A stretch of DNA of 7,393 nt from Gemmatimonadaceae bacterium (GCA_025451425.1 JANWKK010000229.1:1-7393), one strand, 5' to 3'. Positions 1 to 6,926 are shown, counted from the first letter of the stretch. Translations and numbers: made by a program. Notes: generated by a model from the sequence alone, not told the origin.

Positions 1-2018
1 CGTGGGAATTCGACGTGGTGCTCGCGCGCGAGGACCTCACCCGCCACTATCGCGTCCAGTCGCTCGAAGGCCTCGGTATCGACGAAGCGGATGGGCCGGC
101 CGTCGCCGCGGCTGGCGGACTGCTGCGATACCTTCGCGAACTGCAACCCGGTGGCGTGCCCCAGCTCTCGCGGCCGGTCGTCGATCGCTCGGCTGGGCTG
201 ATGCCGCTCGATGAAATGACGCGGCGCAATCTGGAGCTGATCGAATCGCTCCGGGGCGGAGGCCCGGAGGGCACGCTGCTTTCCGTGCTCGACCGCACCG
301 TGACGCCGATGGGCGCACGCCTGCTCCGACAGTGGATTCTTGCTCCGCTCACGGATCGTGCCGCGATCGACGAGCGACTCGATGTCGTGTCGAGTGTCGT
401 CGACGACTCGATCACTCGTGAGGCACTGCGCACTGCACTCGACGGCGTCCGCGACGTCGAGCGGTTAGGCGCAAAGATCGCCTCGGGCCGAGCAAGTCCA
501 CGCGACGTCGGCGCACTCGGCGCGTCGCTCGCCCGCCTGCCGGATGTCGAGCGACTCGTCAGGCAGCTCTCGCAGAATCGCCGCCTGGCATTGCTCGTCC
601 GATTGCTCGACGAGTGGGACAGCTGCGTCGACGAGGCTCGAGCGATCAAGGCGACAATCGTCGAGCATCCACCGCTTGCGATCGGCGACGAGCCGACAAT
701 CGCTCACGGTGTAGACGCGCAGCTCGATCGGTTGCGCGCCTTGCGCGACGGTGGCAAGGATGCCATCGCCAACATCCAGGCCTCGGAGCGCGAACGGACC
801 GGCATCGCTTCGCTCAAGGTCGGCTTCAACCGAGTCTTCGGGTACTACATCGAGGTGACCAAGTCGAACCTTCATCTCGTGCCGCCCGACTATCAGCGAC
901 GCCAGACAATCACGAATGGCGAGCGGTTCGTGACGCCGGCGCTCAAGGAATACGAGGAGACAATTCTCACGTCGGGCGAGCGTATAGAGATGCGCGAGCG
1001 AGAGTTGTTCGAGGCGTTGCGTTCGCAGATTGGTGCGCGCATAGGCGCTTTGCAGTGTGCGGCCCGCGCCCTCGCGTTGCTCGACGTCATCGCGGCGTTA
1101 GCGGAAGTCGCCGCGCGCGAGGGGTACGTTCGTCCGGAAATCACCGACGATTTTGCGCTCGAGATCAACGCCGGGCGGCACCCCGTCGTCGAACGCATGA
1201 TGCCCCGCGACAAGTTCATTCCGAACGACGTCTCTCTCACGAATGACGCGCGCGTCATCATCCTCACCGGGCCAAACATGGCCGGTAAGTCGACGATCCT
1301 GCGGCAGGTCGGGCTGATTGTGTTATTGGCGCAAATGGGGAGTTTTGTGCCAGCCAGCTCGGCACGAGTCGGCGTCGCGGATCGGGTATTCACCCGTGTT
1401 GGAGCGAGCGACAATCTCGTGCGGGGTCAATCCACATTCATGGTCGAGATGGCGGAGACGAGCGCCATCCTGCATTCGGCGACATCGCGCAGCCTCGTGT
1501 TGCTCGACGAGATCGGCCGCGGGACGTCGACGTACGATGGCGTGTCGATCGCGTGGGCCGTGAGTGAGCACCTGCACGATCGAACCGGATGCAAAACCGT
1601 ATTCGCCACGCACTACCACGAGCTCACGCAACTTGCGCAAGACCTCGAGGCGGTGCGCAACTTCAATGTTGCCGTGCGCGAGGTGAACGACGACGTACTG
1701 TTTCTGCATCGTCTGCAGCCGGGCGGCGCCGACCGGTCGTACGGCATCGAGGTGGGACGTCTGGCCGGACTGCCGCAGGAAGTTCTGGCGCGCGCCCGGC
1801 AGGTCCTGAAGTTGCTCGAAGGAGAGCAACTCGCGGCGAAGAGATCTGACGGACGGTCGCAACCAGGTGCCGAGACGAATCGTGACCAACTTGGGCTCTT
1901 TGCCATGGCGCCAAACCCACTGGTGGATCGTCTCGCCGCGCTCGACACCGACACGATGACGCCGCTTCAAGCACTGTCGGTACTTGCCGAGCTGTCGCGC
2001 GATGCAAAGCGCTCGTGA
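1..2018 (+). CDS. mutS: DNA mismatch repair ATPase MutS (5' end outside window)
   Basis: MutS binds mismatches and small loops in DNA and, using ATP, recruits MutL to start strand-directed repair. The window opens inside the gene; the first whole codon is at base 3 and 671 residues are visible. By comparison with E. coli MutS roughly 200 N-terminal residues (mismatch-binding domain with the Phe-x-Glu motif) lie upstream. Counting from the Met codon at 15: the end of the connector is followed by the lever/core helices (about 70-210), the clamp with the family signature KVGFNRVFGYYIEV (about 268-281), and the ATPase domain: Walker A GPNMAGKST (419-427), the signature stretch STFMVEM (about 473-479), Walker B LLDEIGRGTST with D498-E499, and the THYHEL segment. 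Near the C terminus QLGLF (625-629) fits the beta-clamp binding motif, followed by a LTPLQAL-like terminal helical segment. Nothing is missing in the visible part. The next gene starts 25 bases after the stop. Confidence 0.97.
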   Translation, partial: WEFDVVLAREDLTRHYRVQSLEGLGIDEADGPAVAAAGGLLRYLRELQPGGVPQLSRPVVDRSAGLMPLDEMTRRNLELIESLRGGGPEGTLLSVLDRTVTPMGARLLRQWILAPLTDRAAIDERLDVVSSVVDDSITREALRTALDGVRDVERLGAKIASGRASPRDVGALGASLARLPDVERLVRQLSQNRRLALLVRLLDEWDSCVDEARAIKATIVEHPPLAIGDEPTIAHGVDAQLDRLRALRDGGKDAIANIQASERERTGIASLKVGFNRVFGYYIEVTKSNLHLVPPDYQRRQTITNGERFVTPALKEYEETILTSGERIEMRERELFEALRSQIGARIGALQCAARALALLDVIAALAEVAAREGYVRPEITDDFALEINAGRHPVVERMMPRDKFIPNDVSLTNDARVIILTGPNMAGKSTILRQVGLIVLLAQMGSFVPASSARVGVADRVFTRVGASDNLVRGQSTFMVEMAETSAILHSATSRSLVLLDEIGRGTSTYDGVSIAWAVSEHLHDRTGCKTVFATHYHELTQLAQDLEAVRNFNVAVREVNDDVLFLHRLQPGGADRSYGIEVGRLAGLPQEVLARARQVLKLLEGEQLAAKRSDGRSQPGAETNRDQLGLFAMAPNPLVDRLAALDTDTMTPLQALSVLAELSRDAKRS

Positions 2019-2043
2019 GATTTGGCTCTTACATTTCCCATCC

Positions 2044-2520
2044 ATGCGCCGCGTCGCGTTAAGCTGGCTGCCGCTCTCTCGATTGGAGGCGTGCGTCGTT
2101 CCGCTGCTGCTCGTCGCCGCGGTGATGAGCACGGCGGCTTGCGTCGACAAAGATCAGTCGCAGAAGCTGATGAAGAGCTTCGAAACGGGCCCGCAGCATC
2201 CGGACGAAGCTCCAAAGATGCTCAACAAGGAGCTTCCGTTTCACTATCCTCAGGCGCTGTTCGCGAGGAAGCTGCAGGGGAACGTCACGCTGCGGCTGTA
2301 CATCGATCGCGATGGACACGTCCGCCCGGATTCAACGCAGATCGTGGAGTCGAGCGGCTACGCGGCATTCGATTCGGCGGCAATTCGCGGCTCGCAGCAA
2401 CTGCAGTTCGTGCCCGCGAAAACCAAGGGCGAGCCACAGGCGGTCACGATCCTGTTCCCGGTGTATTTTCGATTTCCCGGCGCGGCGCCATTGCCCGGGG
2501 ATACGATCCTGAAGAAGTGA
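2044..2520 (+). CDS. TonB C-terminal-domain protein, probable lipoprotein
   Basis: A 158-residue exported protein. The N terminus has two Arg, then a hydrophobic stretch (about 16-32) ending STAAC, so Cys33 could be lipidated; Thr at -3 is not the usual Leu/Val/Ile, so cleavage by ordinary signal peptidase is also possible. A short charged linker follows, and residues about 63-150 match the TonB C-terminal fold: the YPQAL entry motif, GNVTLRLYIDRDGHV strands, the VESSGYAAFDSAAI helix region and a final FPVYFRF strand. In classical TonB this domain contacts TonB boxes of outer-membrane receptors; here there is no long Pro-rich linker or obvious permanent inner-membrane helix, so an energy-transducing role is unproven. 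ATG 2044 was chosen because it begins the signal peptide; a start at 1984 would overlap mutS and add 20 residues ahead of the signal. No clear Shine-Dalgarno is visible. It lies between mutS and the cystathionine beta-synthase gene and may share their transcript. Confidence 0.82.
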   Translation: MRRVALSWLPLSRLEACVVPLLLVAAVMSTAACVDKDQSQKLMKSFETGPQHPDEAPKMLNKELPFHYPQALFARKLQGNVTLRLYIDRDGHVRPDSTQIVESSGYAAFDSAAIRGSQQLQFVPAKTKGEPQAVTILFPVYFRFPGAAPLPGDTILKK

Positions 2521-2574
2521 ACTTGAACGGCGGAAATCGCGTGAATGGCGGTTCCCGCTCTCTGGTCGTCATCA

Positions 2575-3963
2575 ATGCGCAACCGCTCCCCGTACAACTC
2601 CGTCCTCGAGACCATCGGTTGGACGCCGCTGATTCGGCTCAATCGCGTCACGCGCGGGGTTCGCACGCCCGTGTACGCGAAAGCAGAGTTCTTCAATCCG
2701 GGCGGATCGGTGAAGGACCGGATCGGCATGCCGATCATCGAGCGCGCGGAACGCGAGGGCCAGCTGCGTCCCGGCGGCACGATCGTCGAGGGGACGAGCG
2801 GCAACACCGGTATCGGGCTCGCCATCGCCGCGACGCTCAAAGGGTATCGCTGCATCTTCACGATGCCCGACAAGATGTCGCAGGAGAAAGTGCGGCTGCT
2901 CAAGGCATTTGGCGCGGAGGTCATCGTCACTCCGACCGCCGTTCCGCCGGATCATCCCGACAACTACGTGATGATGGCGAAGCGGATCGCGCACGAGACG
3001 CCTAACGCGATTCTCGCGAACCAGTTCTATAACGACGCGAACTCCGACGCCCATTACGCGACGACCGGGCCGGAGATCTGGGAGCAGACCGAAGGACGCG
3101 TTACCCATTTCGTCTGCGCCGCGGGCACGGGCGGCACGATCACCGGCGTGGGTCGCTACCTGAAGGAGAAGAACCCGAAGATTCAGATCATCTCCGGCGA
3201 TCCCGTGGGATCGATCCTCGCCGAGATGTGGCGCACGAAAGGACAGAGCAAGCCAGAGGGGACGCCGTACAAAGTCGAGGGCATCGGACAGGACAAGGTT
3301 CCGGGCACGCTCGACATGTCGGTCATCGACGATTTCATGACCGTGACCGACAAGGAAGCGTTCGGTATGGCTCGCCGCCTGACGAGAGAGGAAGGATTGT
3401 TCGTCGGCGGCTCATCGGGACTGATAGTGCATGTGGCGTTGCACGTCGCGCGTCGCATCGACAATCCCGAAGGGTGCGTCGTGACGATCTTGCCCGACAC
3501 GGGCGAGCGGTATCTCTCGAAGCTGTATAGCGACGAGTGGATGCGAGAGAATCAGCTGCTCGACGCGGATCGCACGACGCTCGGCAGTGTCCTGAGCGGG
3601 AAGGCAGACACTGGTCAGCCAGTAGTGAGCGTTGCCCCTGGGACCACGGTGCGTCAAGCATTGCGTCTCATGTCACTGCATGATGTGTCTCAGCTTCCCA
3701 TCATGGAGAGCGGCAATTGCGTTGGATCGGTGAGCGACTGGTCGCTATCGGCCAAGAGTCTCGACGACACGAAGATTCTCGATACGACGGTCAGCGCAGT
3801 GATGGACCCACCGTTCCCCATGGTCGACGCGCAGCAGCCGGTGGACGCGATCGCCAAGCTGCTCTCGAAATCGAACCCCGCCGTACTCGTGAGGTCGAAC
3901 GGCACGGTGCTGGGGATTGTGACGCGATCGGATATGCTGAGCTACTTAATGGCGAGGGGCTAG
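2575..3963 (+). CDS. Cystathionine beta-synthase, PLP enzyme with C-terminal CBS-domain pair
   Basis: A 462-residue fold-type II PLP enzyme, expected to condense serine (or an activated serine) with homocysteine to cystathionine in transsulfuration. Seen: ETIGWTPLIRL entry; NPGGSVKDR with the Schiff-base lysine K47; the substrate loop GTSGNTG (73-79); the phosphate-binding loop GTGGTI (184-189); GGSSG (278-282), whose serine meets the PLP pyridine nitrogen. NQFYNDANSDAHY and EGIGQDKVPGTLD resemble cystathionine beta-synthases more than O-acetylserine sulfhydrylases. Two CBS domains follow (about 348-395 and 403-462), in other members a regulatory S-adenosylmethionine or adenine-nucleotide site. 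There is no N-terminal heme-binding extension. The start is uncertain: ATG 2575 gives the N terminus usual for the family, while in-frame ATG 2545 adds ten residues (MAVPALWSSS); neither has a strong ribosome site. The stop TAG lies inside the GGGGCTA repeat that follows. No cystathionine gamma-lyase gene is in view. A cysteine synthase activity cannot be excluded. Confidence 0.93.
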   Translation: MRNRSPYNSVLETIGWTPLIRLNRVTRGVRTPVYAKAEFFNPGGSVKDRIGMPIIERAEREGQLRPGGTIVEGTSGNTGIGLAIAATLKGYRCIFTMPDKMSQEKVRLLKAFGAEVIVTPTAVPPDHPDNYVMMAKRIAHETPNAILANQFYNDANSDAHYATTGPEIWEQTEGRVTHFVCAAGTGGTITGVGRYLKEKNPKIQIISGDPVGSILAEMWRTKGQSKPEGTPYKVEGIGQDKVPGTLDMSVIDDFMTVTDKEAFGMARRLTREEGLFVGGSSGLIVHVALHVARRIDNPEGCVVTILPDTGERYLSKLYSDEWMRENQLLDADRTTLGSVLSGKADTGQPVVSVAPGTTVRQALRLMSLHDVSQLPIMESGNCVGSVSDWSLSAKSLDDTKILDTTVSAVMDPPFPMVDAQQPVDAIAKLLSKSNPAVLVRSNGTVLGIVTRSDMLSYLMARG

Positions 3964-4044
3964 GGGCTAGGGGATAGGGGCTAGATGGCCCACTGCCCTG
4001 ACGTTCTTGTCCCCAGCCCCTATTCCCCTAGCCCCTAGCCCCTC
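3954..4044. repeat. Inverted pair of GGGGCTA heptamer arrays forming a long hairpin
   Basis: The left arm (3954-3984) is four heptamers GGGGCTA (the third reads GGGGATA) and the right arm (4011-4044) is the same array in reverse complement. Bases 3954-3973 pair perfectly with 4025-4044 (20 bp); 3974-3982 pair with 4015-4023 after a single bulged T at 4024. That gives 29 bp of stem around a loop of about 30 bases. The element fills the whole gap between the cystathionine beta-synthase and ddl genes, supplies the stop codon of the former (TAG 3961-3963) and ends at the base before the TTG start of ddl. There is no T-run right after it, so it is not a textbook terminator, although so stable a stem could slow polymerase or protect RNA ends. 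Confidence 0.95.
3956..3980 (+). other. Four-tract G-quadruplex motif (G4-N3 x3-G4)
   Basis: Four runs of exactly four G lie at 3956-3959, 3963-3966, 3970-3973 and 3977-3980, each separated by three bases (CTA, CTA, ATA). This fits the short-loop pattern known to favour stable quadruplexes. The right arm of the same element carries the matching pattern on the other strand, with C-runs at 4011, 4017, 4025, 4032 and 4039. Formation in the cell is inference, and it would compete with the hairpin formed by the two arms. Confidence 0.6.
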
Positions 4045-5112
4045 TTGAAGATTTCCGTTTTGATGGGCGGCACGTCTGCCGAGCGCGATGTGTCGCTCGC
4101 ATCGGGACTGCGAGTTACAGAGGCACTGCGTGCGCATAGCCATGACGTGACGGCGATCGACACCGCTCGCGGCCCGCTGAGTCGCGAAGACGAAAAGGCG
4201 TTGCTCGCGCGACCAGTCGTGCAGCCGACGCCTCCGTCGCAAGCAGAGCTTCAGCGAATGGCGCGCGAGACGTTGCCGCAGATGCAGCGCGTGCTGCCGT
4301 CCCTTCGCCTGGCGGACATCGTCTTCCTCGGCCTGCACGGCGGAGCGGGAGAAGACGGCACCATTCAGGCGCTCCTCGATCTCGCCGGAATCCCGTACAC
4401 TGGCAGCGGTCATCTCGCGAGCGCGCTCGCGATGGACAAGGATTTGTCGAAGCAACTCTTCGTACAGAACGACGTGCTCACCGCCGAGTGGTTCATGGCG
4501 ACGCGCGAGTCGGCGGACGAGAAGGACTCGACAGGCAAGCGCTTTCGAAAGGAAACTCTCGAGGCGCTCGGTCTGCCCGTGGTGGTCAAGCCGTCGAAGC
4601 AGGGTTCGACAGTGGGCCTCAGCGTCGTCAAAAAGGCGAAGGACCTCGCCGCCGCGATCGCCGTAGCGTTTCAGTACGACGACGAGGTCATGATCGAGCG
4701 CTTTATCGCGGGCAGGGAGTTGACGGTCGGAATTCTGGGCGAAGGGGCCTTGCCCGCTGGCGAAATCATCCCGAAGCACGAGATTTACGACTACGAGTGC
4801 AAGTACCAGGCGGGGATGGCCGTCGAGGAATTTCCGGCGAAGATTAGTGCAGCACAGACGGCGGCGGTGCAGGAGTTGGCTCGTCGTGCATTTCGTGCAC
4901 TGAAGCTGCGTGGTTATGCACGCATTGATTTTCGCATGAACGTAGAGGGAAGAGGTCGCGCGAAGTTTTACTGTCTCGAGGCGAACACACTGCCGGGAAT
5001 GACGCAGACCAGTCTGATTCCGCAGGCGGCGGCCGCAGCGGGAATCACGTTTCCGGAGCTCTGCGAACGGATCGTGCGCATCGCACTCGATGCGCGAGGG
5101 AAGGGAGGATAG
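4045..5112 (+). CDS. ddl: D-alanine--D-alanine ligase (ATP-grasp)
   Basis: This cytosolic enzyme joins two D-alanines with ATP, making the dipeptide that MurF adds to the peptidoglycan precursor. The 355 residues cover the family: N-terminal MKISVLMGGTSAERDVSL; LGLHGGAGEDGTIQ (95-108); GIPYTGSG followed by AMDKDLSK; the ATP-grasp lysine and Ser-containing loop VVKPSKQGSTVG (180-191); ERFIAGRELTVGIL; the YECKYQAG omega-loop segment; RIDF; and EANTLPGMT with the Mg-binding E312 and N314. Length suits the longer Ddl type. The start is set by the sequence: TTG 4045 gives the conserved first strand, and an in-frame TAG at 4036-4038 lies just upstream. ATG 4063 would delete that strand. No Shine-Dalgarno is present because the repeat element abuts the start codon. 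The usual mur/fts neighbours are absent. The stop overlaps the ribosome site of the next gene. Confidence 0.96.
   Translation: MKISVLMGGTSAERDVSLASGLRVTEALRAHSHDVTAIDTARGPLSREDEKALLARPVVQPTPPSQAELQRMARETLPQMQRVLPSLRLADIVFLGLHGGAGEDGTIQALLDLAGIPYTGSGHLASALAMDKDLSKQLFVQNDVLTAEWFMATRESADEKDSTGKRFRKETLEALGLPVVVKPSKQGSTVGLSVVKKAKDLAAAIAVAFQYDDEVMIERFIAGRELTVGILGEGALPAGEIIPKHEIYDYECKYQAGMAVEEFPAKISAAQTAAVQELARRAFRALKLRGYARIDFRMNVEGRGRAKFYCLEANTLPGMTQTSLIPQAAAAAGITFPELCERIVRIALDARGKGG
5102..5109 (+). promoter_or_regulatory. Strong Shine-Dalgarno, overlapping the end of ddl
   Basis: AGGGAGGA sits 8 bases ahead of ATG 5118 and within the last codons of ddl. It fixes the start of the downstream gene and suggests translational coupling with ddl. 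It is the clearest ribosome site in the window. Confidence 0.75.
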
Positions 5113-5117
5113 ACTCG

Positions 5118-5774
5118 ATGGCGCAAGTGGCTGGTCCGACCGCTGCTCTCGCTGGCGTCCCAGCGGGGCTGCAGGCGCAGGGAGTGTGGTCGGGCCGCCG
5201 TCAGATCTTCGTGCGCTTCGCCGCCGAAGCGGAGACGGCGACGATGTACACCGCAGAAGCACTCGCGAACGAGCTTCGGCGCAGCCTGAGCCGATCTGCG
5301 TATCACTCGATCTCGATATCGGGACGCGATCCGCTCTCGAACCTCGAATATCTCACCGCTGCCTTCGCGAAGCCGCCGGTGGATCTGCCGATCATGCTCG
5401 ACACCGACGGCCAGCGACCCGAGGCGATTCCCGCGTTGAAGAAGTTCGTCGGGCTTACGCAGGTGACGCTCGAGGGCAACGCGGTCGATGCGATGACCGA
5501 GCGTGGTCTCCGCACGCTGCACGCGGCAGCGGAAGCAGGAATGCAACACGCGCTCGTGCTGTGCTCGAGCGATCAAACGAGTGACTCTCAACTCTTACGA
5601 ATCGTCGAGCAGGCACGCGGAGTCAGTGGCGCGACGCAGATCGTGATTCATCCACCGCCGGGCGTACCGGTCGATCGCGATCGACGATGGATGACGCTGC
5701 TCGAGCGCGCCGCTGCTCTGCACAACGACGTGCGATTTGCGTTGAAGCTGCCACCGCCAACTGGCATGAGGTGA
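5118..5774 (+). CDS. QueE-like radical-SAM relative lacking the cluster cysteines
   Basis: A 218-residue cytosolic protein with no close recognisable assignment. Its order of motifs follows 7-carboxy-7-deazaguanine synthase (QueE), the radical-SAM enzyme that makes CDG in the queuosine/7-deazaguanine pathway. GLQAQGVWSGRRQIFVRFA (17-35) parallels the QueE opening 'SxQGEGxxxGRRxxFVRxAGC'; SISISGRDPL (64-73) parallels the SAM-binding GGEPL strand; LPIMLDTDGQRPEA (90-103) parallels LETNGTLPEA; the C-terminal DVRFALKLPPPTGMR parallels the DVRxxPQxHxxxG end. However, the Cx3Cx2C cluster motif is absent, the stretch between the first two motifs is only about 30 residues, GGEP has become GRDP, and the only cysteine is C149. 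It therefore cannot hold the usual 4Fe-4S cluster and is probably a pseudoenzyme. The reading frame is intact, codon use matches its neighbours and the ribosome site is good, which argues against a decaying pseudogene. It is probably co-transcribed with ddl. Confidence 0.6.
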   Translation: MAQVAGPTAALAGVPAGLQAQGVWSGRRQIFVRFAAEAETATMYTAEALANELRRSLSRSAYHSISISGRDPLSNLEYLTAAFAKPPVDLPIMLDTDGQRPEAIPALKKFVGLTQVTLEGNAVDAMTERGLRTLHAAAEAGMQHALVLCSSDQTSDSQLLRIVEQARGVSGATQIVIHPPPGVPVDRDRRWMTLLERAAALHNDVRFALKLPPPTGMR

Positions 5775-5798
5775 CGCGCGACGCGGACCGCGGGTTGA

Positions 5799-5824
5799 TT
5801 CCTTCGCTTCGCTCAGGACAGGCC
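5799..5824. repeat. Possible dispersed short repeat (CTTCGCTTCGCTCAGGA type)
   Basis: The stretch TTCCTTCGCTTCGCTCAGGA followed by CAGGCC resembles a short repeat I recall scattered in intergenic DNA of several environmental phyla, where it is often mis-translated as SLRSGQA on one strand or VLSEAKE on the other. Both peptides appear in the frames here (SLRSGQA in one + frame, VLSEAKE in one - frame). Only one copy is in the window, so repetition itself cannot be seen. Confidence 0.35.
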
Positions 5825-5933
5825 GTCGCACACGATCGAATGCGTATAGCAAGGACAGCGATTCACGTGCGGCTGGCGTGACCAAACTCACCTCGCCGCG
5901 ACATGTTATAGAGTTAATTTTCGAAGGGCGGCG

Positions 5934-5984
5934 ACGACAATTCTGGACGTCGCGGTGTATAAAGGTTGAGCACGAGCCGGCTCA
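5934..5984 (+). promoter_or_regulatory. Candidate promoter/operator region ahead of the rhomboid gene
   Basis: The 228-bp gap 5775-6002 has its AT-richest part at about 5901-5963. TATAAA at 5958-5963 could be a -10 box, with the weak ACGACA at 5934-5939 as a -35 at 18 bp. Two symmetric sites are near: GCGACG (5931-5936) with CGTCGC (5948-5953), and the perfect 10-bp palindrome GAGCCGGCTC (5974-5983), placed where a repressor could act just after the start. No regulator can be named. The rest of the gap holds no gene that I can support. Confidence 0.25.
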
Positions 5985-6002
5985 GCCAGTGACGGCGGGA
6001 CC

Positions 6003-6926
6003 ATGACTTACCCGGCCACATCAAACGAGCAAGACTATCCGCGGATGACCTCCGCCGTGCAGGCGCTAATCGCGATCAACGTCGCGATTTTTTTCCTGCA
6101 GCTGACGATCGTTCGCCCCGACGTCATGCAGAGCGCGCTCGGCTTCACGTTTGCCGCAGCTCCGACTCGTTGGTGGACCGTTGTCACTTACATGTTCGTG
6201 CACGCCGACTTCTGGCACGTGTTCCTGAACATGTACACGCTGTTCGTATTCGGTCCGCGTCTCGAGCATCACTGGGGCCCGAAGCGCTTCGTGATCTTTT
6301 ATTTCATGAGCGGCCTCGGCGCGCTGATTTTTTACACGCTGTTCTTCCGTGACAGCGGTGCGGCGCTCATCGGTGCGTCTGGAGCGATCTTCGGAGTGAT
6401 GGGCGCGTACGCCCTACAGTGGCCCAAGCAGGAGGTCTTCCTGTTCTGGGTGCTGCCCATGCGCGTGATGACGCTGGTGCTCCTCATGGTGGGATTCAAC
6501 CTCGCGATGGGGCTCTTCAGCCTGGGAGGCGGCGGCCCCAACGTCGCGTACTTCGCGCACCTCGGCGGCTTCATCGTGGCCTGGCTGTACATGCGCACGC
6601 CGCCCTCCGTGAGCATCGAGCAACTCCGTCAGCGCATCTCGCAGGTGCCGGACACGGATGACCCACCGCGTGCGATTCCGCGCGCCCTACCACGCTCGCG
6701 CGAGCGAGTAGAAGAGGTGGATGAGATCGTGGCGAAGAGCAAAGCGATCGCCGCGAAGCGTCCCACCGCCGTCACGCCGGCGCGAAAGCTGGCGCCGCGC
6801 GATCTCAAGGCGGAAGACGTGAACCGCGTCCTCGACAAGATCTCCGCTGAAGGGCTCGACAGTCTGACGAGCGAAGAGCGGAGCATACTGGAGGAGATGT
6901 CGAGGCGGCTGCAGAAAAGGGACTAG
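6003..6926 (+). CDS. Rhomboid-family intramembrane serine protease with C-terminal extension
   Basis: A 307-residue inner-membrane protein that should cleave transmembrane substrates within the bilayer. About six hydrophobic helices span residues 16-37, 58-84, 92-112, 118-138, 143-168 and 180-199. Catalytic parts are all present: the HxxxN of the second helix (H72, N76), GASGAIFG with nucleophile S126, and AHLGGF with H186 in the last helix. After the membrane part a hydrophilic tail of about 100 residues (Arg/Pro/Lys-rich linker, then LDKISAEGLDSLTSEERSILEE) ends the protein; this last helical stretch resembles the small C-terminal domain of many bacterial rhomboids (I believe the DUF6576 type). 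Start ATG 6003 has a modest GGCGGG ribosome site close by; ATG 6045 would begin just before the first helix. The natural substrate is unknown. The stop TAG lies at the edge of another GGGGCTA array. It appears to be transcribed alone. Confidence 0.93.
   Translation: MTYPATSNEQDYPRMTSAVQALIAINVAIFFLQLTIVRPDVMQSALGFTFAAAPTRWWTVVTYMFVHADFWHVFLNMYTLFVFGPRLEHHWGPKRFVIFYFMSGLGALIFYTLFFRDSGAALIGASGAIFGVMGAYALQWPKQEVFLFWVLPMRVMTLVLLMVGFNLAMGLFSLGGGGPNVAYFAHLGGFIVAWLYMRTPPSVSIEQLRQRISQVPDTDDPPRAIPRALPRSRERVEEVDEIVAKSKAIAAKRPTAVTPARKLAPRDLKAEDVNRVLDKISAEGLDSLTSEERSILEEMSRRLQKRD

Noticed and set aside
1269..1295. MutS Walker A with GPNMAGKST instead of GPNMGGKST
   Set aside because: The Ala variant is common in bacterial MutS and is not unusual.
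2022..3005. 327-residue + strand open frame across the TonB-like and CBS genes
   Set aside because: It overlaps two well-supported genes in another frame and its translation is Arg/Gly-rich with no motif.
4063..5112. ATG 4063 as the ddl start
   Set aside because: It removes the conserved first beta strand (MKISVL) of the ligase; TTG 4045 restores the family N terminus. Kept only as a fallback.
3967..5262. 431-residue open frame on the - strand opposite ddl
   Set aside because: Arg/Leu-rich, low-complexity translation without any family motif, lying antisense to a clearly real ddl; a shadow of GC-rich coding DNA.
5118..5774. QueE-like gene as a frameshifted pseudogene
   Set aside because: The frame is continuous from a good ribosome site to the family-like C terminus with no internal stop; loss is confined to the cluster-binding parts.
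5687..5881. 64-residue + strand open frame running past the QueE-like stop
   Set aside because: It lies mostly inside the QueE-like gene in another frame and then in the possible dispersed repeat; no sign of real coding.
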